A stretch of 64,000 nucleotides of DNA from Uranotaenia lowii (lineage: Eukaryota; Arthropoda; Insecta; Diptera; Culicidae), in contig NC_073693.1 of NCBI RefSeq assembly GCF_029784155.1, positions 221,291,770 to 221,355,769 of the forward strand, in the 5' to 3' direction. The notes beneath the pieces are model-generated. The model did not search any database, was not told the origin of the DNA, and saw nothing but the letters and a program-made list of their open reading frames with translations. Both the position numbers and the translations under genes were made by a program. Below, in pieces: positions 54,534 through 64,000 of this stretch (positions within the stretch are counted from its first letter, which is position 1; each line of letters opens with the position of its first letter).

Positions 54534-55877
54534 TTGCAGGAGTCGAATTTTTATTCAGAGGTCTGCGTAATTGGTCGTCCATATTATCTGTTCACTGTTT
54601 TTGCTATATTGGGGGTTATTCTGCGAGTCGAGTGACGTGACTCTTAAAATTTCACTTCTTTATCCTGATTCCAGGAAATGTTTCAGAGAAGAAACGTTAG
54701 TATGAATGAGCTCCAAAAATCGATCACAGGACATTTGAGCTGAAACTTCTAGCCTAGAGTGGTGTCTGGAGTCGGCACAACGAGATGACGATTTTGCACA
54801 TCACGTCACGTGACTCTCAGACTAAGTCCCATTGTCTTGATTATACATCGGATTATAATGAAAATTTGCACATGGGAGTTTTACAGCACATGTAATTGAT
54901 TTCACGTGTCAAATTTTCACAAGGAATCAGTAAAAGCGTTTGTTTTAAAAAAATTTCGTTTTTTTTCAATAATTACGTTGTTAGGCCTCATATCGAGGCA
55001 AAAATTAAAACACGAGAGTTTTGCAGGACGCGGAATCGATTCCTGATAACAAACTTTCTATAAGACGACAGAAAAGGGGGTCGTCCACATTTACTGTTTA
55101 AAGATTTTTGCAATAATTGTTTCATTATGCAAGAGATCCAGACAAAAATTCATTTAGACATAATTTCGTTGTTATGCATCCGAAAAAGATAAAAATTCGT
55201 ACACGGGTGTTCTCTTCGACAGTCAATCAATTTCTTATTTGATTTTCCAATTGGTAGACAAGCAAATAGGTCGCTTGCAAATTCTGTTTAGTATTTTAAG
55301 CAATTTTTTGGTGAAAATGCGTCCAAATTACCAAACAAATACAAAATCATCAGCTTTAAAGTTAAAAGCGAAACGAAGTTCGTACGGGAATTCTATAGAT
55401 ATCGCATTCTAAGGTTCATGCCTGAAATATTGAACATCGCGTAGCTTTTAATCTCAACGAGAGAACTTTGAAAAATTTCAGTCATGTTAACTTTATATTT
55501 CAACAGTCACTCAGCAAAATTTCAATAAAACGCGTTGCGTCATTTCTGAGATAGAATTACTCTATCTCTGGGCAAACAATCTTAAGAAAGCTCAAATTTC
55601 GTGATATGATAGTGTGATAGTTGATCTTTCTTACGCAGAAAACTGGATCGAAAAATATCATCTGAAAAAAAAAGTTATGGAAGTTAAAAGTCAAAATGAC
55701 AGAGCGCTTAAAATTTCTATACAATTATGAACGGTACTGTAGGATCTCAATAAAACTAGATGTTTCTTCTAAGAGATTCCATTAACTTAACACTAAGCGT
55801 ACATATTTTGAAGGTATGATGATGGCTAGCATCATACATAGCAAATGCTTAAACCACCGACTCACAAAAAGTGTGTG
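54534..55877. other. Intergenic, nothing recognised
   Basis: No open frame or repeat of note. GTGACGTGACTC-like strings at 54628 and 54806 are isolated. Confidence 0.45.
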
Positions 55878-55955
55878 TGCCGTGACGGGGATTCGAACTC
55901 ACGGCTGTTGGTTAAGAAGACATGAACGCTATCCTCCAGGCCACAGGCGGCAGCA
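55878..55955 (-). mobile_element. tRNA-like sequence, probably a SINE head
   Basis: On the minus strand TGTGGCCTGGAGGATAGCG resembles a degenerate A-box region, and GAGTTCGAATCCCC is a good B box; terminal GCCG/CGGC can pair. The D and anticodon arms do not fold properly, so it is not called a tRNA gene. Confidence 0.5.
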
Positions 55956-56493
55956 TGGTTGAAATGGCAATGCACAGATTGACGAGACGCAGGGTGAAAA
56001 TCGTTAATAAGTCTTTGGCACCATATCTGAATTGCTGAAACAAACTTTAAAGATAGTCTCTGGAGCCACCATTGAAATTCAATTTTAACCTGGATTATTG
56101 ACTGAGTTCCAACCATCATCTTCAACATCTTATCCTACTTTTATTTGATCATTACTTATACACTGGATTCCCCTTCCCCTTTTGAACATTTTTTTCATTC
56201 ATAAATAAATAAATAAATAGTGTAGGAATAATGAAATGTGAAACATAAAAATGTTAGTTATTGATTACCGAAGAAAATGATAATGAAAGTTGAAAATGCG
56301 CAACCATTGGGTATCACACAGTATCTATATAACACCTTAAACGAAGAAAAGTCCCGTGTCATGCAACTGAAAATATTATTGGGTCCACTACAACTATTCC
56401 ATCATCCATTTAGTTGGTCCATCTGTTAGTTTGAATCGTATTTAAAGAATACAGAGTAACTATATGTCTATATACTTTACCTCGTTTCAACAG
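55956..56493. other. Intergenic or intronic, with a short AAATA repeat
   Basis: A simple (AAATA)n run at about 56203-56219, possibly the tail of a plus-strand retroelement. Otherwise nothing recognised up to the acceptor at 56492-56493. Confidence 0.4.
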
Positions 56494-56634
56494 GTTGCCA
56501 AAACCACTGCGCAAAAGGAAACCACCGGCAGCAGTAAATCCAGAGAAGTAACGCCCACACCCGCCGCCACTGCTCAGAACTACGCAAAAGGCGCAGCTGC
56601 ATTTTTCGGTTTGGACAAAGATTGGTTCAGGTAG
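56494..56634 (+). CDS. Coding exon of an unidentified gene (last exon, or internal with a GT donor)
   Basis: A pyrimidine-rich tract and TTTCAACAG precede an open 47-codon segment, VAKTTAQKETTGSSKSREVT...AAAFFGLDKDWFR, then TAG at 56632-56634. GC content and codon use are far more gene-like than the surroundings. GT at 56631-56632 (CAG|GTAGAG) could alternatively be a donor. No family recognised; Ser/Thr/Lys-rich then hydrophobic end. If terminal, AATAAA at 56771 would be its poly(A) signal and its 3' end would overlap that of the Gly/Lys gene. Confidence 0.5.
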   Translation, partial: VAKTTAQKETTGSSKSREVTPTPAATAQNYAKGAAAFFGLDKDWFR

Positions 56635-56925
56635 AGTTGAATACAATTAAAAAAAACTTATGAAGGTCAGTATGCAAAACAGATTTGCGTCTTTTTATTC
56701 CACCTAATTTAAATACACCTTAGAAGATATATACACAACACATATTCGTTTAACACAGCAGTACACAGAAAATAAATACTTTTGAAGTTCATAAGCTAAT
56801 CGAGCCATTGGAACAAATCCGTAGGCTAAAATTTCACAGTCCAATTGTTCTATCTTTTTCGAAACGGCATCATCTGTATCTCGTGCTGATTGGGGAAAGG
56901 GTTGAAGCTGACCACGGTTCCGTCC

Positions 56926-57209
56926 TTACTTTTTATTGCCACCCTTTTTTCCTCCCTTGTCTCCTGCCTTACCTCCAGGAGCACTTTTATTTTCATTTCC
57001 ACCTTTGGGTTTACCTCCTCCACCGCCTTTTTGCTGAAACAAGGTCCAAATAAAGTACCACGCCATTTCAAACTTCAAGAGAAAATAGCGAGGAACCAAG
57101 ACTCCCGTCCTTCAGGGATGTCTATCTGGTTCCTTCAAGTGATAATTACATTGCCACCAGGATTCGCTCCAGCACCACCACCTCCGCCTCCACCTTTGCC
57201 TTTACCCAT
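56926..57209 (-). CDS. Small Gly/Lys-rich protein, two exons, 55 residues
   Basis: Exon 1 57209-57150 encodes MGKGKGGGGGGGAGANPGGN; the donor GTAATT at 57149 and the acceptor TTGTTTCAG at 57035-57034 leave a 116-bp intron; exon 2 57033-56926 encodes QKGGGGGKPKGGNENKSAP, then GGKAGDKGGKKGGNKK and TAA. The phases match (0/0). A possible poly(A) signal (AATAAA on the minus strand) is at about 56693-56698. Strongly basic and glycine-rich, which suggests binding to RNA or another polyanion, or a nuclear location; that is inference. No homologue recognised. Confidence 0.6.
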
Positions 57210-58663
57210 TATCGGTGCACTTATTCGTACGTAGGCACTTCACAAACTGATTTCAACTGCTCGATCCGTCCAAACCAAGATCCGTTACTCAACTGTACCT
57301 TTTCTACCCCGACACCTTGGATATAGTCCCAAGCATTTCATCACATCACATCATCACCGGGTACCAAAAACAAAAACAACGCTCTCTTACGATGATGATG
57401 GTAGGTAAGAATAACCGTAACCAGAAAAATAGAGGACAAAAAACGTTAGTAAATATGTAGTCATTGGTCGTAAACACGAAATCCTGCACAAATGTACGAC
57501 ACAGAATAAAATAAATCACAACGTTGGATTGATTATTCGCAATGAAAAATGAATCCGAAAGCAGTTAAAAATAATAATTAGCTGCGGATTCCCCAGAAGG
57601 ATCAAACGAAAACAACCAGATCGTCAACCGCACGTATAGCATTGTGATCATACGTCCTTGTTTAGGCGTTAACATAATTCCGCCCGTCGTGTTGTTGACA
57701 CTTTTCGCACATGACACGCACCGATGTGATCACATTTATTAAAAACAGGAAGTGAACACAATTGCTCAAGCTACTAATAGACGTTGACAGGATCATTCAT
57801 CAGAAACAGAGCACTCATTGTCAGTATATGTATAGTTAAAAATAAGTCCACTTCAAAGAATCGTACACACGTTTGCGGTCTTGCACGTGTGAGAGTGGCA
57901 ACCACAAACCACTGCTTATGGCCCACTTTTCGTTCCCCGTTACCCGCCGAATGCGTGACCTTGATCTTGAATGAGTTCGTTCGTTTCATCTAGTTTCTTA
58001 CTACGTGTCATTCACTTTCTGGGATAGGGCCAAATTTTCGTTCGTTTATTTCGGTGAAAAAACAAAACCAAGCAAAAAGGGAAAACAGGATACCTAATTA
58101 CTTTGTTCTTCGTCTTACATACAAGATACGTTTATTCTCAGTCTACTATCAAGAAAATGAGATAAGGAACACATGTTCAACAGTAATTTGGAATGCATTT
58201 TTTTTTTCAATATAATCTGCAGGAACCTCAATACTCTTGATTCTAAATGCTAGAGGTTCCTAAAAAAAATTACCTTTTAAAAAAAAACCTTGTTAAAAAA
58301 ATAGAACGTCGATACTCTATGGAGCCACAAAAATTACACAGGGGAACAACATTTTTGGTGCGTATGTTTAAATAACTGATTATTGAAAATTTTGGCGTCC
58401 TGAATTCGAATCTTTTGTCAGTTCTATCACCTCTAATTTTGGTGATTTGAATTTGGAAATTTAAAAACTGATCAGTTTTGAGTGTAATCGGTTATCGATA
58501 GCTGATGAACCAATAACATGAAAACACAAAACAGATTTTGAATCTATCTATTATCCTTAGTCAAATTAAGGATTCGAATCTTGTCTAGATATAATAAAGT
58601 TTTAGAAATACGAGGATTTAATTTTTTTTCGCAATTTTTCGAAATTTTCAAAGAACACATAAG
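57210..58663. other. 5' flank of the Gly/Lys gene and intergenic DNA
   Basis: 57210-58010 has balanced composition and may hold promoter or 5' UTR exons. The short frames there lack recognisable domains. 58010-58660 is AT-rich. Confidence 0.4.
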
Positions 58664-58870
58664 GTACACCGGGACAAGTGCAAATCACCATAGTTTAACT
58701 TTTATGTACATGTCCTAGAAAAACATACATATATCTTAAAAATTATCAATTATCGTTCGTTGCATCATTAAAATACTTCTCAACAAATTCCCGTTGAAAA
58801 TGAAAAATTGAAAAAATTGGGTAAAAAGCAACGGTACTTTTTTGAAGTGAAAAAAAAATCTTCGAAGGGT
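58664..58870. mobile_element. GGGGCAAGTG element fragment
   Basis: AAGGTACACCGGGACAAGTGC at the left, followed by TACATGTCCTAGAAAAACAT, CGTTGCATCATTAAAATAC and ACAAATTCCCGTTGAAAATG. The reverse complements of these blocks occur in the same order in the full copy at 49870-50000. Confidence 0.65.
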
Positions 58871-59146
58871 AGAAAGGCAAAATCGCGAAGACCGCGGGGA
58901 AGCACTACAGTAATTCGCCTAAAGACAACTCTCTTTCTATTGTTAATAATAAACTTATTTCTCGCGGTATTCATTCAAAATATTTTAACAGAACATTTTA
59001 CAGCAGGAATTTCTCACCACATCAAATTTATGCTTTTCTTCGTGTCACCGTGTCGTGTCGTCGTGTTCTGTCAAATTTTCAACATGCCGGAAAAATCATA
59101 AAATTATACAAATTATATTATGTTGAATTTACTCACCGTTAGTTAT

Positions 59147-62100
59147 TTATTTATTTACATAGTATTCCGTCTCACGACATAACTTGACGAACATAATTCC
59201 TAAAATTCACTCGGTCCATGGCAATCGTTCTCCAATTTCTCGGACACCCCACGTTCGCCAGATCACGCTCCATCTGGTCTAACCACCTCGCTCGTTGCGC
59301 CCCGCTTGTCTTGTTCCTACCGGATTCGTAGCGAACACCTGTTTTGCAGGACAGTCGTCCGGCATTCTCGCAACATGTCCCGCCCAGCGTATCCGGCCAG
59401 CCTTTACCACCTTCTGGATACTGGGTTCGCCGTAGAGTCGCGCGAGCTCGTCCTCCTGTACGCCGCCAAAGATGGTTCTTAACACTCGTCGCTCGAATAC
59501 TCCGAGTGTACGCAGGTCCTCCTCGAGCAATATCCATGTTTCGTGCCCGTAGAGAACAACCGGTCTAATGAGCGTCATATACAGGTTACCCTTAGTGCGA
59601 GGGCTAAGTCTTCTCGACCGCAGTTGCTTGTGGAGTCCCTAGTAGGCACGACTTCCGCTGATAATTCGCCGCCGGATCTCACGGCTGGTGTCATTGTCTG
59701 CCGTCACCAGTGAGCCGAGATAGACAAAGTCTTCGACTATCTCCAGCTCGTCGCCGTCGACTGTGACCTTGTTATTGCTGGACAAGCGGGTTCGGTCGGT
59801 CTCGAATCCGCAGGCCAGCATGTAATTCGTATTGGACGTATTAATCATCAATCCAATCCTTCCTGCTTCGCGTTTCAGTTTGCGGTAGATCTCCTCCACC
59901 GCCGCAGATGATCTGCCGACTATATCAATGTCATCGGCAAAGCAGATAAGTTGACTGGATCTGTTAAAAATCGTGCCCCGCATTTCGCCCACCGCTCGTC
60001 GAATAACACCTTCTAGCGCCACGTTAAACATCATGCAGGATAGACCATCTCCTTGTCGAAGCTCCCTACGCGATTCGAATGAACTCGACAATTCACCTGA
60101 AATCCGCACACAGCACTGCGTTCATCCATCGTCGCCTTGATCAGGTTGATGAGCTTCCCGGAAAAGCCGTTCTCGTCCATGATTTTCCATAGCTCGTTAC
60201 GGTCGATCGTGTAGTATGCGGCTTTGAAGTCGATGAATAGATGGTGCGTAGGGACTTGGTGTTCACGGCATTTTTGGAGGATTTGCCATAATGTGAATAT
60301 CTGGTCCGTCGTTGACCGTCCCTCCATGAAGCCGTCCTGATGACTTCCCACGAATATGTTTGCTTGTGGCGTTAGGCGGCGTCGTATGAGATTCGGGACA
60401 ACACTTTGTAGGCGGCATTGAGGACAGTGATCGCTCGGTAGTTCTCACAGTCCAATTTGTCGCCCTTCTTGTAGATGGGGCATATTACCCCCTCCTTTCA
60501 CTCCTCCGGTAGCTGTTCTATGTCCCAGATCCGGACTATCAACCGGTGTAGGCAATCGGCCAACTTGTCCGGGCCCATTTTGATGAGTTCAGCTGCGATG
60601 CCATCCTTCCCAGCCGACTTGTTTCTATTCAGCTGGCGAATGGCTTCCTTAACTTCACTTATCGTTGGGAGCGGCTCCTCTGCGTCGTTGGCTACGCCGG
60701 CGATGTACCTTCCCCCACCGTCTTGATCTCCTGCATGTGCGCCGTTCAGGTGTTCATAGAAGTGCTGCTTCCACCTTATCCCGGCACATTTCGGCTTGCG
60801 GCATGAAGCCTTTGCGGGATGCGGAGTTTCTGACAGAACTTTCGTGTTTCTCGGGAACGATGCAGCTGCTCCAGCTCCTTGAGCTCCTCCTCCTCCAGGC
60901 GGCGCTTTTTTTCCTGGAAAATTCGGACTCGCTGCCTCTTCCGCTGTCGGTGATTTTCCACATTTCGACGGGTGCCTCTTTGCATTACTGCCGCCCGTGC
61001 GGCATTCCTTCGTCCATTACCCTCCTAAACTCCTCGTCATACCAGTCGTTCCGTCGAGTTCGCTCCACAAAACCGATGACGTTCTCCGCAGCACTGTTGA
61101 TGGCTGTCTTGATGGTATCCCAACAGTCCTCGAGAGGGGCTTCGTTAAGCTTGCCCTCTGCCGACAACGCTGCTTCGACCGATTGCGCGTAGTCTGCCGC
61201 GACCTCAGGTTGCTTCAGTCGTGCGATATTTAACCGAAGCGGGCGCGCCGGTTTCGTATGTTGTTCACTACGGCGAGTTTTGGGCGCATCTTTACCATCA
61301 CCAGATAATGGTCTGACTGGATGTTGGCGCCTAGACAGGATCTGACGTCGATGATGTCCGAGAAGTGCCGGCTGTCGATCAAAACGTGGTCGATCTGTGA
61401 TTGAGTTTGGTACGGTGATCTCCGGTGTACTTGTGTGGGAGGCGGTGCTGGAAAAAGGTACTACGTACGGCCATTCGTTTGGAGGCGGCGAAATCTATAA
61501 GTCTGAGGCCGTTTTCGTTGGTCAGCTGGTGCGCACTGAACCTTCCAATTTTCGGTTTGAATTTCTCCTCCTGGCCGACCTGAGCATTAAGATCCCCGAT
61601 GACGATCTTGATATCATATTTTGGGCAACGGTCGTATTCACGCTCCAGCTGCGCGTAAAATTCGTCTTTGTCGTCACCGGTACTTCCGTGGTGAGGGCTG
61701 TGAACGTTGATGATGCTGATGTTGAAGAACTGGCCCTTGATTCTCAACCGGCACATTTATGAGTTGATCGGCCACCACCCGATCACGCGCTTTTGCTTCT
61801 TTCCCATCACTATAAAAGCTGTTCTAAGCTCGTGTGTGTTGCCGCAGATCTGGTAGATGGCACGACCATCTGGGTACGTTCGTACCGTGGAGCCCTTCCA
61901 GCATACCTCCTGCAGCGCTACGGTGTCGAATTTGCGGCTCTTCAATTCGTTGGAGAGCACGTGGGTACTGCCTATAAAATTTAGAGATCGGTAGTTCCAT
62001 GTTCCAAGTTTCCAATCGCTAGTCCCTTTTCGTCGCGTGAGTCTTTGCCGATTTTCATCCGAAATTTGTTGTTCGTTGCTTATGTTGCACCACGGGGAGG

Positions 62101-62200
62101 TAGAGAATCGGAGTTGCAGACAAGAAGTGATATGACCACTACCCGAAAGTTGGGTGTATGGGGTCTCGAGTTACACATTGTCTACCGTTCGCTAGCCTAA
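59147..62200 (-). mobile_element. RTE-clade LINE, full length, 16-bp target duplication
   Basis: The 16-bp direct repeat ACTCACCGTTAGTTAT at 59131-59146 and 62201-62216 brackets about 3.05 kb, the usual length for RTE elements. On the minus strand it ends in a (AAATA)n-like tail (59147-59159). It encodes an endonuclease and reverse transcriptase, now broken (see the pseudogene entry). Its GC content is clearly higher than its surroundings. Confidence 0.9.
59172..62060 (-). pseudogene. RTE-type endonuclease / reverse transcriptase, multiply frameshifted
   Basis: Readable pieces from N to C: TLQEVCWKG-like endonuclease start (61960-61757, VALQEVCWKGSTVRTYPDGR), IVIGDLNAQVG and ENGLRLIDFA (61756-61379), FMEGRSTTDQIFTLWQILQK (60351-60031, RT), FADDIDIVG with LRQGDGLSC (60109-59639), and the C-terminal VLYGHETWILLEEDLR...RIRWAGHVARM (59578-59279) ending RNYVRQVMS. 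At least four frame changes separate them. JAM1-like RTE elements of mosquitoes have this layout. Confidence 0.88.
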
Positions 62201-62216
62201 CTCACCGTTAGTTATG

Positions 62217-62710
62217 CTTGTTAAATAATTTATCGGCCTTAAAGTCTCTCTAATAAAGACAAAAAAAAATTATCGGCCTTATCGGTGAAAAGTGATGTCT
62301 TTTTAGTAAGAACATTTCAAGGTTATGAAATGTTTAGACGGATAGAATGTTAGAAAAAATGAAAGATGGTGGAAGAAGCGCGTTAGATTTTTATTTAAAA
62401 GCATTATCATCACAACCAAATTTTTGTTCAACACGGGTCAACTACTATGAAGTCATATAGATACAATTAGCTTCATTTTCATACATTAGAAGATGAAGGT
62501 TGCATAAAACTTCTTTTGGTATGTTGAGGTGCATAACTTTTGTGGCTCCATAGAGTATCAGAGTATAGTACAAGGCAATAAAATTCATATTGTTCCGAAG
62601 TACTGGGGGTACTGGGGGGTGCTGAATCCGAATACGCAATTAGTTTTTTATCCAAAAGCCTTCGTTTCTGAGATTTAAGGATTAATGTTTCAGAATAGGC
62701 AAAAATTCAT
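62217..62710. other. Intergenic with a family C MITE fragment
   Basis: 62262-62450 carries ATTATCGGCCTTATCGGTGA, AAGTGATGTCTTTTTAGTA, TTTAGACGGATAGAATGTTA and GAAAGATGGTGGAAGAAGC, the same block order as the family C copy at 31984-32192 in reverse. The rest is unassigned. Confidence 0.6.
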
Positions 62711-64000
62711 TAAGGTACACCGGGGTAAGTGTGGACGATTGCTATTAAAACAATACTGTGCACTATTTTCTCAAACTTTTAATGCAGAATGTTCAATTTA
62801 CTTGTAACCTATCCAATAACTGTGAAAAGGATACGATTCAGACAATAACGGATGTTTACGGCGACTTTTTTTGGAATTTTCTATTTTTAACTACGATGTC
62901 GAGTTGATGTGCATCTTTTTCAATTGCAAATTTCTCGTAAGCTAGCTGGCTTTCGATGAAAAACTCTACATTGAAACAATCCTTATAGATTATATTATTT
63001 TAATGGCATTGCAGCGAGATGAACTTCTAAGGTAGAAATGTTTAAGTAATTATGAAGAATATAGCTGGATAGATGAAGCGAGTGCGCTTCGTAGAGGAAG
63101 TGAAAAGGTGGTGAAGAAGCGGCTGTCGGGTATTCTTTTGCTCGCTTAGGTGTGAATAGAATACACCTAAGCCACTCTAGGCTGACTGTGATGAGGATCT
63201 GCGATTGCTTCGCCTCCTCTACATAGTCAGTCAGTGAGCCTAGCAAAAGTTTACCCGATCAGTTTTGAGCTTTCTACACAAATTGCCCTCCGCTTGCATT
63301 CTTCACCACCTTTTCACTTCTTCTACGAAGCGCACTCGCTTCATCTATCCAGCTATATTCTTCATAATGACTTAAACATTTCTACCTTAGAAGTTCATCT
63401 CGCCGCAGTGCCATTAAAATAATATAATCAATAATTATATCGGCGATAAAAATCTTAAACAACAATCCTTATATCCCAAACAACCAGTTAGGAAAAGAAA
63501 CGGCCGTTAAAAATGAAGAAAAAAGAGTTTATTTTCAAAAAACTACAATTTTGTCTCCAACCCCTGCCTGGGGTAAGTGTGGACGGCTTTAAACAGACTT
63601 GATGTTTACACAATTTTTCAATTTTCTGTCCTTCATCCTTTATGAATTGTATTATATTCAGCTATTGCTATATTCAGCATTCGGATCATGAAAAGATGGG
63701 TAAAGTACTTGTTTGTTCTGTGTTTTTGATAAAATCGGATCTCGTGTGTTGCAACATAAATTATACACATTAATTATTGAAAGATGCCTTACTAACAGTA
63801 TCATGAAATTTTTTTCAAAATTTTGGACGGTTCGAGCAATAAAATAACGTATTCAACCAAGAGAACAAAAATTTTTTGAAAATTTCCTGAGAAATCAAAG
63901 GGAAAATCTACCGTCCACACTTACCCCATAAGCAGGGTAAGTGAAGACACCAGCAGTCCATAACAATTTACGTGATAGCTTTTCTAGCTTTGCTTCTATC
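62711..64000. mobile_element. GGGGTAAGTG variant of the GGGGCAAGTG element, runs off the window
   Basis: The left end TAAGGTACACCGGGGTAAGT is followed by GTGGACG. The motif recurs at 63569-63585 (GGGGTAAGTGTGGACGG) and as an inverted/direct pair at 63912-63947 (CCACACTTACCCC, then GGGTAAGTG). A foldback element (62989-63428) is nested in it. The right end is outside the window. Confidence 0.6.
62989..63428. mobile_element. Foldback MITE with about 135-bp inverted arms
   Basis: The left arm ATTATATTATTTTAATGGC...GTGGTGAAGAAGC and the right arm are inverted copies with only a handful of mismatches (for example ATTGCAGCGAG against CTGCGGCGAG). The arms contain GGATAGATGAAGCGAGTGCG. The two open frames found here are mirror images of the arms and are not genes. 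Confidence 0.88.

Noticed and set aside
53989..54640. Open frames on both strands across the N run
   Set aside because: They consist almost entirely of unknown residues from the assembly gap.
55878..55955. tRNA gene
   Set aside because: The B box is good, but the D and anticodon arms do not pair properly and there is no credible anticodon loop; more likely a SINE head.
56890..57234. Plus-strand 114-residue frame with a proline run
   Set aside because: Complement of the Gly/Lys-rich exons; the minus strand has proper start, splice sites and stop.
60475..61762. Several plus-strand frames of 80-175 residues
   Set aside because: Shadows of the GC-richer RTE element, whose real coding sense is minus.
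62995..63422. Two similar open frames (83 and 62 residues) that look like a duplicated gene
   Set aside because: They are the two inverted arms of a foldback element read from each side.

Overview
This is a window of an AT-rich, repeat-laden insect genome, most likely a mosquito or a close dipteran relative. The evidence is short spliceosomal introns (59-61 bp in PMS2 and GRWD1), insect-type host genes, mariner/Tc1 transposases with DD37E and DD34E spacing, an RTE-clade LINE, an I-clade LINE with RNase H, tRNA-derived SINEs, Helitron-like ends and many TA-flanked short transposons. A 500-base N run (54034-54533) marks an assembly gap.

Host genes. (1) The 3' part of a PMS2/MutL gene (+, 1-2709, three exons) converges on (2) a complete GRWD1 gene (-, 2828-4262, two exons). 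(3) A complete bHLH gene of the HLH54F/musculin/TCF21 type (-) can be rebuilt from three exons in phase at 35093-35171, 27356-27600 and 16244-16702; its two introns (7.5 and 10.7 kb) hold most of the repeats between 16.7 and 35.1 kb. (4) A last exon of a sarcosine-dehydrogenase-like gene (-, 51263-51523). (5) An unidentified plus-strand exon (56494-56634). (6) A tiny two-exon Gly/Lys-rich protein gene (-, 56926-57209).

Mobile DNA, left to right. 4.5-13.3 kb: two families of TA-flanked elements packed with family-specific short palindromes (family A, motif GGTAAAATTTACC; family B, motif CATAAGA...TCTTATG). Both carry a miniature gene-like module with a short intron and a poly(A) signal. One B copy sits in the intron of an A copy and another inside a DD37E mariner gene. 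13.9-15.5 kb: a decayed Tc1 element. 17.1-18.7 kb: two arrays of a 13-bp satellite split by a MITE-like insert. 20.1-26.0 kb: a 5.8-kb element with CAGGGTGGCCAC ends containing a retroposon with 26-bp flanking repeats and a near-perfect 0.56-kb hairpin. 33.2-34.6 kb: SINE and foldback elements nested in one another. 39.0-48.0 kb: an I-clade LINE with two intact ORFs (39317-44694, 13-bp target duplication) nested in an older LINE-like insertion (38995-48028, 22-bp duplication). 49.2-50.4 and 62.7-64.0 kb: copies of an element whose ends and interior repeat the same GGGGCAAGTG-type motif. 59.1-62.2 kb: a full-length but broken RTE element.

The least ordinary material is the pair of palindrome-rich, intron-bearing element families A and B, and the concerted change of the repeated motif between copies of the GGGGCAAGTG element. 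All assignments are from reading the sequence and recalling families; no database search was run.
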